Positions 11,579 to 23,178 of a stretch of DNA of 64,000 bases are shown piece by piece (position 1 is the first letter of the stretch; every line of letters begins with the position of its first letter). The stretch spans positions 992,001-1,056,000 of the forward strand of contig JAMWFC010000082.1 of the NCBI GenBank assembly GCA_027475525.1, read 5' to 3'. A program made the position numbers and the translations under genes. Under the pieces are notes generated by a model. That model searched no databases. It was given only the letters and a program-made list of their open reading frames with translations, and had not been told where the DNA came from. Source of the stretch: Macrolepiota albuminosa (taxonomy: Eukaryota > Basidiomycota > Agaricomycetes > Agaricales > Agaricaceae).

Positions 11579-11607
11579 AAGAATGTGCCCTTCAAGTTTG
11601 CTATATA

Positions 11608-12174
11608 ATGTTGGTTGATAACATTTACATGAGATTTATTTTTGCTCAATGTATAGCAAAACACAAAGGCTAGATGATTAAGAGGTACATATTACATGTC
11701 ATCTGTACTTAATTGTATGAAACCTATGTACTACATGCTTAGCAGTAGATAATGGTAGATAATACATATTACATGTCATCTGTACTTAATTGTATGAAAC
11801 CTATGTACTACATGCTTAGCAGTAGATAATGGTAGATAATGTGGCAGATAAAATGCCAGGAGTCCCAGGACAATGATGCATCAACCTAGACACTCAACAA
11901 AGTATTGGCAAATATGCATGGACCTCAGGCTCCAGTGTCATTTCATAGGCAAGGAATAAAAGACATATGGCCACATTCAAAAACACTCAAAAGTGTATAT
12001 GGGTGCAAGTAATACTTGAAGGGATGATATAGCAGCTAAACAAATATATTTTAACACAAAGTAAACCCCACCCATCTGGTCAGTGTGGTTACTCTCCTGA
12101 CTCCTAATCTGGGGGCCAATAACCACGCACCACTGATGTTTCATTCATTCCAATTAAGTTGTTAAAGCCTATGC
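11608..12174. other. 3' flank of element C, no gene seen
   Basis: AT-rich DNA with one 77-bp duplication (11686-11839). It separates the transposon block from the first host gene. Confidence 0.5.
11686..11839. repeat. 77-bp tandem duplication 8
   Basis: Unit 2 starts at 11763, downstream of element C. Confidence 0.95.
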
Positions 12175-13508
12175 TTAAATCTGGACTGAATGAGCATTCA
12201 ACTCTAACCTAGATAATTTATATCGCTCCGCCTGCTTTCGCATACGCTTCACACGTCTGTCAACAGCATACCACTGCTTGTGATCGGCATATACAGAACG
12301 GTAGCGACGTCGGATTTGCCGTTCGGCGACATCGTTATCTTCTTCAAACGTTTCCTGAGATAAGATAATGTTGTTTTCCTCCTTGTCAATATTCATTGCT
12401 TCACCATCTGACTCAAGGCCAGGAGGGGCTTGGGATAGAGTCTTATGAGTACCATCAAGGGTAACACAAGAAGACGATGCAACAGGGGGAAAGACGAGTT
12501 TGATAGGAGATGGTAATACTGATGAGTACCATCAAGGGTAACACAAGAAGACGATGCAACAGGGGGAAAGACGAGTTTGATAGGAGATGGTAATACTGTT
12601 TTTTCGGAGACTCTGGCTTCCTTTTCTTGCTCGGTGTATCAGAGATTAGAGAGTCTAGTTCATCACCGATTCAAGTTGGCCCGGTGGATGCGTAATCTTA
12701 CGTTTGCTTGGTGAGTCTCGAGAGGGGAGGACACGTAAGGGTCGTTTTGGGGTACGACGGGGGGTTGAAATGGCACCCGCTTTGAGTGGGGAGCGTTGTA
12801 CCAACACATCGTTCTTGATACGGTTCTTCACAGATGTACAGCAATCGTTGATCTTGTTGAGTAAGTTGGTAAATAACTTTGCGGATGTACAGTGTTCTGC
12901 TGCAAAGTCTCGCCTTACGGCAGGCTCCTTGCCCTAGGTGACCATGAAAGATAGTTTCTAGTATAAATGAATGACTTACAGTGGCCGCAGTGTAAACCCA
13001 AAAGAATATGGCATTTTCTAGATCAGATCCGCCGCTATAATTTGAGCCAGATTCTTCATCGCTCTGCATCAATGATCTCTTCACGGCAGCCGTCCATTCG
13101 TTCAGGAGGTCGTGACCTGATGCCAAAGGGTACTTTTTCACGAGTGTATCATAGACGCCTTTTCCACTCCTTGTTCTTCTCGGCTGATCATCGAACGCGG
13201 CCTTGACCGTTTCCAGGACCTTGATGAAATCAGACTCTTTCAGACACGATGCAATCTGCGCGTTCTTGCGCGTCACATCTGTATTATTCAAGCTACCGGG
13301 TTGAGTTATAATCAGAAAGAGTGCCAGGGCCTTACTTCGTTGAAGCGATGTACGCACAAACAGCTGGGAGACCAGTGATGAGTGGTCCAAGGTAGTATCC
13401 CGAGAGCGGCCCAGTTCTCTGTTTTGCAGAGCGTAAAATAGTCTGTGCTTCGTGGAAAGTTTCGTTAGAATGGCATATACTTCTGAGAAGGTCGTCCTGA
13501 GGGGCCAT
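12175..13508 (-). CDS. ORC6: ORC6-like origin recognition complex subunit
   Basis: A four-exon model reads cleanly once one copy of the 77-bp duplication at 12445-12598 is removed: start MAPQDDLL at 13508, introns at 13293-13335, 12934-12979 and 12655-12701 (all GT-AG, 43-47 nt), stop at 12175. The first 100 residues (GLPAVCAYIASTKLNNTDV, then CLKESDFIKVLETV) look like the TFIIB/cyclin-like repeat of Orc6, and a second helical block (LENAIFFWVYTAAT to LFTNLLNKIND) follows. The C-terminal third is basic, Ser/Pro-rich and ends in RVKRMRKQAERYKL. Orc6 is part of the complex that marks replication origins in the nucleus. The assignment rests on pattern similarity only; another nuclear protein with a cyclin-like fold is possible. 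It is the first host gene next to the transposon block. Confidence 0.5.
12445..12598. repeat. 77-bp tandem duplication 9
   Basis: Unit 2 starts at 12522, in exon 4 of the ORC6-like gene; removing one copy restores the frame. Confidence 0.95.
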
Positions 13509-14206
13509 GACAGTCAGATAAAACGAACGCTTAAGCTTAAAGGGTCGAGGACAGAGTCACGCATGTCACGTTGTGTATGACAAGCACTTGTGATATGCAA
13601 GAAGCCTCTCTGAACTGTGCGCTTTCGAATTGTGACGATGCTATTCATAACTCGGAAGTACGTATTGTCCTATCTGCTTGGCAAGCTATTTCCTCCGGAG
13701 GCCTCTATGATGTGATTGAGAACATACAGATCATCTCTGGGGGGGTAGATGCCAAGCATCAATGCTGCTAGCAGTTCAATTGGGTATACGCTCCCGTCCG
13801 GCTGATTCCATGTAGACAGTCTACCTGAAGAAGAACAGCAATAGAGAAGCCCCACTTGGACCCGTTTGCATTGCAACCTTCTGTGTTTACGCTTTATTCC
13901 TCGACATACTTGATTTCATGAGGATAATCTAGCAGAATTGTCCTTGCCTACTCCATCTGGACATGGCTCACCTACAGAGGCTCAGAAGTTGGCGAGAATC
14001 CTATATAGCTATCATACATCGTCGAATGATGGGTAGTCCTTGAATTGCCCAAGTGCTTGCTTTGTAAAGATGATAGCTTCTGTGACCTGGAGTCAAACGG
14101 AGGCATGTACTTACGACAACCCATGCATCCCTATTAGTAGGATTGTATTCCCCTAAGTACGTTGCCACTCTGCATTTTGTGCTTCCGCATGTATAAATTG
14201 ACCACT

Positions 14207-14360
14207 TGAATTATGATAGGCTCAAAACGTTATGTACAGAAGTAGCAAGTAATTTATGCTTTTTGTCGTCAAGTGACAGCTAGTGAATTATGATAGGCTC
14301 AAAACGTTATGTACAGAAGTAGCAAGTAATTTATGCTTTTTGTCGTCAAGTGACAGCTAG
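14207..14360. repeat. 77-bp tandem duplication 10
   Basis: Unit 2 starts at 14284, intergenic. Confidence 0.95.
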
Positions 14361-15122
14361 CATTTCATGCATCATGGCCGGCAACCTGTGTTTAGACTTT
14401 TCTGGAGTCTCTCCAAGCTTTGTCAGGTTTAGTGTCGTTGCTTTCGTTCGTGCCTCCAGCACATCCTCTCTTATTTCTCAGTTGGAGCGCTTTAACCACA
14501 TGTCAGCCAAAACGATGGCATTTCCTGTGGAGGTATCGTCACCATCATTTGACAAGCAAACACGGGCTCCAAAAATGTTCGACCTTCCAACTTCGAGAGC
14601 CGTCATACAGTGATTTTTAACTTTTGCAGTTTCATGAAAATAAAAGAGTCTCTCTCTGGTTTCAAGTACGCATGAAATCCTAATGATGTTCTGGTTTGAG
14701 TATCTTCCAATCCTCCTGAAACGTCTGCAATCCATACCTGCAGGATCTATCTTCCCTCGAGGAACTGATGCCAGGGCCTTGATTGTCATTTAGGTGCTGG
14801 TGGTGATCCCCTTACAGCGACAAGTCTGCTATGTGGGCGAATCAACTTTCTTGGGACTCATTCCTGCGCGTCCTAACCTGATATCATTGACAGTCAATGT
14901 ACTCTTCCGTAACTTACTCAGTGCAACGTGCTGCACGACCACCGTACTAACTGTACGGATTTGAGGTCCGCATTGACCGTATAGACACGATGTTACGATA
15001 TCTAACAAAACTTGAAGTATGTGCCACTGCTCGTGTCAAGTATTTTTCTGTGGATACCTATGACGATGAGAAACCACCTAAGCGTGGCATTTCCCGAGGA
15101 AGCCGCAACACATCCATGATAG

Positions 15123-15276
15123 TGATAATATAACTTCTTGAAACCTTCGGTGTATGTGAGATGTGTAAGACAGTCCCTGCAGACAACTTCGACCACCGCT
15201 GATAATATAACTTCTTGAAACCTTCGGTGTATGTGAGATGTGTAAGACAGTCCCTGCAGACAACTTCGACCACCGC
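15123..15276. repeat. 77-bp tandem duplication 11
   Basis: Unit 2 starts at 15200, intergenic; it makes one minus-strand peptide appear twice. Confidence 0.95.
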
Positions 15277-15611
15277 TAAGTTATGCAGTGTGGGACAGTT
15301 GGATGGCTCAGGTGAAGTTAAATCGAGTTATCACTCTTCGAATCAAAGTTGTCGCAGATTTGGAAGTGTGTGGTGTAAAAACACTGAATCGCGGCCAACG
15401 GGTACCTTCTTCTGCTTTGTTTTCCGACTCTGGCTTCCCTCAACTGCAGTCTTTACTTTTTTTCCATTGAATCCAACAACTCTCCTGCTTCCTACTTCAC
15501 AAGTACTCACTTGTACGTGGAGATCATTGAACCTGACTAGGAGAAGAGAGTCTGGCTTTAAGAGTCGTTCTCCAATTGGTAGTAGTGAATTCCGTCACGT
15601 AGCTCATTGAC

Positions 15612-15765
15612 CATGGCTTGGAGACCGATGGCTTTGCGTTAGCAGGAATAGTGATAACTCATACGGGTTGTTAGCAGAGTCGATGAGGCATGGCTTGGAG
15701 ACCGATGGCTTTGCGTTAGCAGGAATAGTGATAACTCATACGGGTTGTTAGCAGAGTCGATGAGG
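15612..15765. repeat. 77-bp tandem duplication 12
   Basis: Unit 2 starts at 15689, downstream of the NNR1 gene. Confidence 0.95.
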
Positions 15766-15902
15766 AGCATAGACATACCCTATCAAGTAGAATGATCATG
15801 AAAGGTTTTCGTTGCAACGTCACTGGTGATCACTGACTGTTCAAAAAGACTCAAGTCAAATATCCAAGAAAGAACGAGCGTTTATATTGACGAGATAGAT
15901 AT

Positions 15903-16994
15903 TCAAAGTTTCTGAGACGACTCGAGAGAGGGAAGTTCGACAATCTGATCCGTGCCGGGATATGCGGTAAATTCAAAGCATATTTCTCCTCTAGTGCCCT
16001 GGATATGTGATACAAACGTACATCGATGACTGAGGACAACGAGGAAATTTTTCATACCTCGGAACGAATCTTCCACCAAGAAAATGCCGTCCAGTGAATC
16101 CCCTGACGCCTTCCTTTGGCGCGGTCAGGCTGACAAGAACATGCGGATTTAGACCAACGCCTGGAGTACTCCCCTCTTCGACATCCCAACCTGACGGTAT
16201 ATCAACAGAGACAATGGGGAGACCAGACTGTGAAAGAAGGGGAATAGCGGCGTCGAACGGTGCACGAATGGGGCCTTTGAAGGAAAACCCAAAGATGGCG
16301 TCAAGAATAACATCGGTGGAGCTAAGCGCTGTGCGCAAGGATTCGGTATCAGATGAAGGGAGAAGAGTGGTGATCTTCATGTTGTCGCACTGGGTTTGTA
16401 GGCGCTAGAAAGAAGCTTAGCTGGATAGATGCTACTAAAACGCACCCTAGATTACCTTGTAGTGTTCCTTGGACCCAGGCTGGAAAGCGTATATGTAAAG
16501 AATTTGGTGCTTTCAATCGGTGGTGAAAGTACCTTCGGCATATAAATCGTAGGCGTATATCCAAACATCCCTGAGTATTCTCATGAATAGACATAATTTT
16601 TTGGGTGAAACACTCACCTAGATGTCGAGCAGCAACCAAACCGTCCCCACCTGCAGGAAATACGTGATCCCCGCAGAAAATCGACAGAGAGGAATCTTAG
16701 ACACCTTGGTTCCCCGGTCCACAACAAACCAGCACGCGTGGATACTGCTCCTTTTTGTAGGCCTTGGCAAGTCCCTGGGCGCAAGCCAGGCCTGCAAGTT
16801 CCATTAGCTGAAGGCTACATTGAGTACAACTAGAATGAGACTAGCATAATCTTCACCTGATCAAGGCTGAAGGCTCCGACAGGACCCATAAGTTCCTCGT
16901 CAATCTGGAACATATCTGAGCGACGTTCGTTGAACAAAACATCCTCTTAGCTCACTTGTTGAGCAAGTCTGGCAGTGAGGTATCGGAGGGCCAT
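15903..16994 (-). CDS. NNR1: NAD(P)H-hydrate epimerase (YjeF_N / NNRE family)
   Basis: This enzyme interconverts the R and S forms of damaged, hydrated NAD(P)H so the partner dehydratase can repair it. The start MALRYLTA is at 16994. Exons then give [26 protein letters not shown], the NAD(P)HX-site loop [37 protein letters not shown], then [13 protein letters not shown] and [14 protein letters not shown], all family hallmarks. At least six short introns are needed. The last exon starts EKYALNLP and continues as [10 protein letters not shown] only after a shift of one base near 15960, so there is either a 1-nt deletion or a sequencing error in the last 20 codons. The next host gene upstream (MYND) is on the same strand. 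Confidence 0.85.
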
Positions 16995-17181
16995 AATACT
17001 GAGACGATGGAAGGTAGATTCCGAGTCAGATACGTATGACTAAGAAACAGCGAGGTGGTATAAGGTTGACTAAGTCGATACAAGGATTGGTATAGATATC
17101 AATGAATGTCAATATGAAACGCGCACTTCAGCAAAGATGAAAGAACAGATACTAGGGGCCTTGTCGGCAATGTAACAAAAA

Positions 17182-18399
17182 TCAACCAATAGCTTTGATA
17201 CAAACCCGCCTATGCTCTTCCCAATCCTTCCTCTGATGATCAACAGAACAGTACTTGACAAGTTTGCACTTGCTACATGTTTGCCCCGTGATTTTGCTCT
17301 CCCCGCTATTGCTTGACCCTACACTGATCTCTGAGCCACTGCCCGTTGTTCTTCCACAGTCTTCGTCGGCGAATAACACATCGCAGTCGACCCAATTGCA
17401 CATCAAACGTGTTTTGATCTTTCTGTGCCGACCCTTGCTCCAGATGTTCAAAACAGTTGCCGTCTCCAATCCTCGTCGTGGAAAACGTATTATCTCACAA
17501 TCGTCGTTGCAACACGGATTGGGGCAACCCGTAGGCAAGTCAAAGAAGATGTCCTCATCGGGAACATACGAAGTATGAGTAAAGAAGATTTGGGAATATG
17601 ATGTACCGTGATGGGAGAAGAGTACGAAAAAGCGAGGTTGTTTCTCATATAGGAGAGCACGGACAACGAGATCGATCTGGGGGAAACATGGTGTACGGCG
17701 TTGGCGGAGAAGCGTATGTGTCAATCGCATGTCTGGGATAGTTCATCATGAAACAAGCGATGAGACAAAGAAAATAATACTCACGTTCATGACGAATTTT
17801 CCTTTCCATACTTGGCTTACAGGTACGACCAAAAGAATGACGACAAACCATCTTGAAGTACTCCGTAACATCGTCCATCTCTTGCCGTTTCAAGTCGGTG
17901 ACAATGATATAGATATCATCACAACCTAGATCGTGCATACCACGCAACAGCATAAGTTCAGGAAGCTGCCCATTTATACACGATCATTAGATGAAAGGCA
18001 GTGAGTGCGATATAAAGAGCAACTCACTATCGTAAACACTACGGGCTTCATAGGAAGTCCGCGGTCCTTAAATGACTGGTGGTGATAAACATGTGTCGTC
18101 CATGTCCTGTCGAGAGGTATCAAGCGCCCGGTATCAACTGTGCGACAAAACACGTTCTCTGGCACAAATTCGCCTTTGTTCCATGCAAGTATCTGTTTCT
18201 TCTGAGAGAGTACAGCGTGCCTCCGCTCCCGAATGTCCAAGAACCATTCATAGTAAGCAAGTTGGCCATGACCGCGATGGTCAAGCCACTGGTCGATAAG
18301 GAGGTCTGTTTCACTGTGGTCGAGTGTAGTTTTCACGAGTTCTGACATGGAAAGGCTGGGAGGGGAGAAAATAGAATAGAACTGCTTTCTCCGAGGCAT
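17182..18399 (-). CDS. MYND-type zinc finger protein
   Basis: Three exons join cleanly: MPRRKQF to KPVVFTI, then an exon beginning LPELMLLRGMHDLGCDD, then HMRLTHTL to the stop. The C-terminal end (TCSKCKLVKYCSVDHQRKDW, then HRRVC) is a MYND zinc finger, with the first cysteine pair (CNWVDC) some 40 residues earlier because of a Ser/Gly-rich insertion. MYND fingers bind proline-rich partner peptides and do not by themselves imply an enzyme; I see no SET domain. The N-terminal 250 residues match no domain I recognise. The ATG at 18399 is the first in frame. A specific function cannot be given. Confidence 0.7.
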
Positions 18400-20213
18400 T
18401 GTCGAAGCTTTCAAGGGAGGAGATAAGCAGAATGATGAACCTGAATGGAAGATGAACAGGACAAGACAGTGGCTGTGTGATGCAACAGGCGATCAGTGGC
18501 TACCAAATTAGTTCCCGCTCAAGCGCGAGAGGGCCGGCCCTAAATCAGTGTGATGACCCCGTCAGGGTTCTCCTTTGATTTCAAGGAGTTCTTTGAGAAG
18601 TGTATCTTATCGCAAGTTACGACGGTTATTGTAATTTCCTCTCGTAGCGACAAATATACATGTGTCTTGTCCAATGGGATGTGTTCTATGACTTCAGGGT
18701 AGTGAGTTATATTTCCATGGTTTTTGCATCCTTTTCAATGTATTTGATTGATATTCAAAAATGTAGTTGCAGCAGAACGATGATCTAGATATCTTGTGGA
18801 AAGAAACTTCGAGGTATTGACGACTATCTTGTCGTGTTTCAGCCATCAACTTGAATATGTGTCTTTTATACTAGAGAAAAAATCTGCTTTGAACTCACTA
18901 ACATATCCATCGAGATGTAGACCTTCTCTGTCATCCCAAAAACTACCTGAATAACAAACTTCCGCCCCTTGATAAAACTATTGTTGGCTCATCTGGTTCT
19001 GAAGTATCTCTCGATACCCAGCATCATAGCTTCGGCTGCGACTGCCTTAGTATCTCATGGTGCGCAGCAGGTATGGGGGGAGCACAACCCAGAGGAGTTT
19101 CGGCTCATTGCAGTGAGATGCTGAATATGGATTTAATAGCGCAGCAGGTATGGGGGGAGCACAACCCAGAGGAGTTTCGGCTCATTGCAGTGAGATGCTG
19201 AATATGGATTTAATACTCATAGCACAGAACCAGGTCAGGTATATTTTCCGAACCGTAGAAAAATTCCTTTGAGGGAGCCAGATAACATTACAGTTGAATA
19301 AGAATTTGTAAGGCTCGAAAGAGGGAAATTCTCATTGGACAGAGTAAGAGATCGTAGCGGAGGTAAACAGAAAACCATCTAGAAAGAAAAGTCTAATTTT
19401 TTGGGCAAGGGGAGGTACCGTTTCCAAAGGTGAAGGAGAGTCCGCGAAAGAAATTACAACTACTGCTTCCGAGTGAAAAACCATACATGTCGATACGTAG
19501 TCGGGGGAGTAATTTCAAGGTCGGGACAATACTTCCACATACATAATCATGGTGTGCAACGGCATAAATTCAACAGATGCCAGATATATTCAGTGCTTCA
19601 GGAACACGGCTTCGCTGGAACATGAAAGTAAAACCCACACATTAGTGAGACCCGCTGATTGGTCGTGACTTGTGATGAATTATGAACAACCGGTACGTAC
19701 CGATCAGCGGCTGGTTTCTGACCTTCATACGGCAAATTACAAAAACCAGAAATAAGACAGAAATACGAGAAACTATCCTGAGGTGCAATGTGTATAACCA
19801 AAATATGTAGAGCCCGGCGAGAGATGCGTGAAGAAAAGGCGCCTAGAGGTTAATGTCGAAAGTTGCAGGTTGGTGGCGTAATGTTTAGTCTGTCAACGTA
19901 ATCTGTGTATTGAGATGAGATCAAAGCTCACGGCCGCATTTCAACTAAATATGATATAGAAAGGTTTAGACGTCTCGTCTGAATAATGTACATTCATGTG
20001 GTATTGAGAATGGAGGCAGAGCTGGAAGTCGTAGCACATAGAAAGACAACACCGCAGTGGTGTGATACAGAACTGAAATCTGGATATGGATACGGCGGAG
20101 GTAGGATGGTATCATCATGGCTCGGAGTGAAAGGCATCGGTAGATCATGTGAAAAGAGGGGCGTATAAAAGCGAGAATCCAAATCGGGGGGGATAGATAT
20201 AGATTTTTGGAAA
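18400..20213. other. Intergenic region, no gene seen
   Basis: About 1.8 kb with only short chance frames. It includes the 77-bp duplication at 19062-19215. It lies between the 5' end of the MYND gene and the 3' end of the MAPKK gene. Confidence 0.5.
19062..19215. repeat. 77-bp tandem duplication 13
   Basis: Unit 2 starts at 19139, intergenic. Confidence 0.95.
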
Positions 20214-21926
20214 TCAGAAAGTGCTGGCCCACGTCTCAAGATCGACGTTTGACACCCGTGCTTGGTGAATCCAAATGTGATTCTGAACAATCTCAGCGTC
20301 TCGTACATCGTCTCAAGATCGACGTTTGACACCCGTGCTTGGTGAATCCAAATGTGATTCTGAACAATCTCAGCGTCTCGTACATAATCTGAGAGTACAA
20401 TAACTTACCAGCAGATCTTTCGGCGTTTTCCTAGCATCTGGGTCTTTCAACAAGCAACTGTCCACAAACTCCTCCGCCTCGCGCGGGAAGCGGCCGTCAG
20501 GCGTCAGTCGTGGTGCAGGTTCATTGACAATGTGTTGCAGCAGCTCCAAATACTCATAGTCATACCCCCACCCTGCAAACTAACACCCTTGCTCTTTCGC
20601 TTGTCTTTCTTCTGCGTTTTAATCCGCGGCCGCGTCGACGGCTGGGCACTGGAAAGGACAGAAAGATGGTCACTGGGACGTGTAGGTGAGAGTGTGCTCT
20701 CAAAGTCTGAGAGGTCCGAGTCTGAATCAGACGACTCTGAGAAGGGGAAGCGTCCGAGGGCAAGTTCGATGAGGGATATTCCAAGTGACCACACATCAGA
20801 TTTGACGGTGTACTGCGCGCCTTGTATCCGTTCGGGCTGTTGTTCAAATCAGTTTGTATGACATGATCAAGTTGTGTCACGATGCTGAGAATCGATGGTA
20901 GACTCACGCTCATGTATGTTGATGTCCCCACGAATGTGTCGGCAATAGAATTGATGAGCTCTCCAGAAACGCCAAAATCGCATATCTTGATTTCCCCACG
21001 CGAGTTGCATAGTATGTTCGACGGTTTGATATCTGGAGGATAGAGATCGTGAGCGGAATGTTTAACATTTGTTGCTGATTATGACCGTACCACGATGAAT
21101 GATGCGATGCACATCGTATAGGTAGGTCAAACCTTCCAGTACTGCCAAGGCAACTTGCCCCACAACATCGATGTCGATTGCCCCAATTTTCTTGTATATT
21201 CCGTCTAATGAGCCTTTGTCCATGTACTCCATACATATGCAAATGTTGGGGTCGGCGAGGAATGCGCCGAAGAAAGAGATAATGTTCTTTGATTTGCAGT
21301 CGTGCATGATCTGGAGCTCGCGGAGTATTTGTTTCCGCACCGAAGGCTTAGCATCGATAAGAACAATCTAAGATACATATGTTGGAGGATTTTAACCTGC
21401 GTCAAATTGAGGTACGCACCTTCTTCGCCATTATAGTGCCCGTCGGTACATGTTCAACCTTCTTTACACTCCCGCCATTACCCTGCCCAAGCTCCTGTAG
21501 ATCCTTCAAATCCTCGTTGCGTAGGTCAAACTTGTTCTCTGCATTCATATCCAAGTTGGCAAGTGTGTTGGAAAGCGTCGCATGATAAGTATTTCGCCGG
21601 ATAGATGCGGCAGATGCAGTATTGGGTGCCGAACCCGGCCCATTGCTCACCACTAGGACGTTATCTTTCGTGTCCTGTTCGATCGCTGAAACCACCCCGC
21701 TGTTAGCGATTTTCGGAGCTTTGATTACCATTGGTGGAGGCCGCTTCCTTGCAGCGCTAGTTGGTGGTGCCACGGTCGGGGCCGCACGAACAGCGACAGG
21801 CTCTGTCGGAGGTTGGGGAGCCGTGATTGTTATCGGCGGGGGCTTTAGTTGAAGAGCTTTGAAATTCCGTTTCTTGCGAATCGGAGAGATGGAGGACATG
21901 ATTGTAGAGGGCGACGAGGAGGACAT
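20214..21926 (-). CDS. STE7: MAP kinase kinase (Ste7/Fuz7-like)
   Basis: This is a dual-specificity kinase that would phosphorylate a MAP kinase, most like the mating/filamentation MAPKK of basidiomycetes. The start is at 21926. About 130 residues of Pro/Ala-rich N terminus are followed by the kinase domain: glycine loop [12 protein letters not shown] lysine in [16 protein letters not shown] hinge, [12 protein letters not shown] (split by an intron), KICDFGVSG, the activation loop [19 protein letters not shown] with the S-x3-T phosphosites, PERIQG and [19 protein letters not shown] Ser/Asp-rich insert follows subdomain IX. The last exon ends [13 protein letters not shown]. The final intron and exon are doubled by the 77-bp duplication at 20232-20385. 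Pathway membership (pheromone versus cell wall) is inferred, not shown. Confidence 0.85.
20232..20385. repeat. 77-bp tandem duplication 14
   Basis: Unit 2 starts at 20309; it doubles the last splice acceptor and terminal exon of the MAPKK. Confidence 0.95.
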
Positions 21927-23178
21927 GATGAAATGAAGTAAAATGGCCCGAACAATTACGTCTGGTTATCATACTTTATAAATTTATTTTATCTGTGAGC
22001 CGTGGGAAAAAATGTGAATAAATTCGTTCATCCCTCTTTCCAGCCCTCTAATTATCAGACACTTGTCATGGAAACTTGGTCTTTTGCTTTTGAGTCTCTT
22101 TACATGAATGCATCATCACGACATGCTTCTTCAGATTAAATTCATTTTAATAGCGCACTCTGATGGTTGCTCTTACTCCTGCTCTTGACAAAAACAGAAA
22201 CACATTCCGTTTTCCTGTGACCCTCAAACCTTCCGATTACTGGAGCCCGTATCTCCTCAGATATTGGCGCTGTGCAACTGTACACAGGTATATGTCTCAG
22301 GTCCACATCATCTGCTGTGTTTCTCGCGAATGAGGATACAATCGGATTTTACGATGCATTTCAGTTAGCTTGTACAGTTATTTCTGGGTTTTCGTACATC
22401 TCAACAAACATGACTGATGGAAGAGATGTTCAAATCTCTCGTTCCATCCACCGGGTTTGATTAATGACTCTAGCCTATTGGTCACTGCGGAGCTGTCATG
22501 ATTTCTGGCGGAACAAAGCTCTATTTTTCACTACGTTGGTCCACATTTTTAGTCCTGTCGAAAATAGATGCTTGGAAGCAACCTCCCGCAGTGACCGCAG
22601 CCGAACCGGATAAATTTTACTTTGGGCAGCCTGTCCAGTCTTACCGCACGCCATCTTTATGAGACTTAGACCCTAGCTGAAAGTACTTGATCTGGATGGC
22701 TTGTCGCACATGTACATCCATGATGGTACGAGTTCTTATTCTCATTTTTCAATCCCTACATCTACATCTTCTCTTTCGAACACCGGACATTAGGATGCGA
22801 CAGATTGATATGAAACACTCCTCCATTTACCTTCACATGATGTGCGGCAATCTCATTTGCTCATTGTACCAATCGCGAAGTTTTGAGTGACAGGGTGCGG
22901 AGTTTCTCGCAGGGCCTTGATGTGGCAATAGTAACTACATAGTAACTTGTAGGAAGAGATGAAACTACAATCCAAACATCGTCATCATTAATAGGTAGTA
23001 GTGCAAGTAGCTAATGGTCCCGGTATCGTAAACATAATCAAGTCTCCAAATCGTATCATAACTAGTGTGTATCATCTTTGTTATCGGTAAACGCGTAAAA
23101 AGCCATGTCGCCGTCACGTCGTATTTATTGTAGTCAAGGTCATCATGGTTTCATAGAGCCAAGTTGGACCTTAAAAGG
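21927..23178. other. Intergenic region, no gene seen
   Basis: About 1.25 kb between the start of the MAPKK and the 3' end of the DUF2235 gene, which would hold the MAPKK promoter. Only short frames with no recognisable domain. Confidence 0.5.

Larger units (their letters stand above)
9668..11607 (+). pseudogene. Gag-retropepsin fragment of a gypsy element (element C)
   Basis: Plus-strand order: a gag-like helical region (9668-9955), a CX2CX4HX4C zinc knuckle CYHCLELGHRTNDC (about 10310-10350), a proline-rich linker and coiled segment (EKENLEKKIEELQSL), the pre-protease spacer (NNEVTISTRELLKVP, about 10940-10980), and the retropepsin with active site LDSGSQIV (about 11370-11395) and RMESANQQVNESLGMA. 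Unlike element A the Asp-Ser-Gly triplet is kept. The frame ends just after NVPFKFAI near 11607 and no RT follows. Three 77-bp duplications (9965, 11111, 11425) shift the frame and should be collapsed before judging intactness. Confidence 0.72.
13509..15902. other. Intergenic or unresolved region, no reliable gene
   Basis: Scattered minus-strand stretches (13670-13876, 14478-14789, 15002-15196) read as short protein-like pieces but I could not join them by convincing splice sites or name a domain. The region holds three 77-bp duplications (14207, 15123, 15612), one of which makes the same peptide appear twice. A decayed or small multi-exon gene is possible. Confidence 0.4.

Noticed and set aside
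14350..14620. Overlapping plus-strand frames
   Set aside because: Two frames of the same stretch are open with no motif, and a minus frame also covers it; there is no basis to choose.
20560..20931. Alternative 123-residue minus frame within the MAPKK
   Set aside because: It is a different frame of the MAPKK exon; the kinase motifs fix the correct frame.
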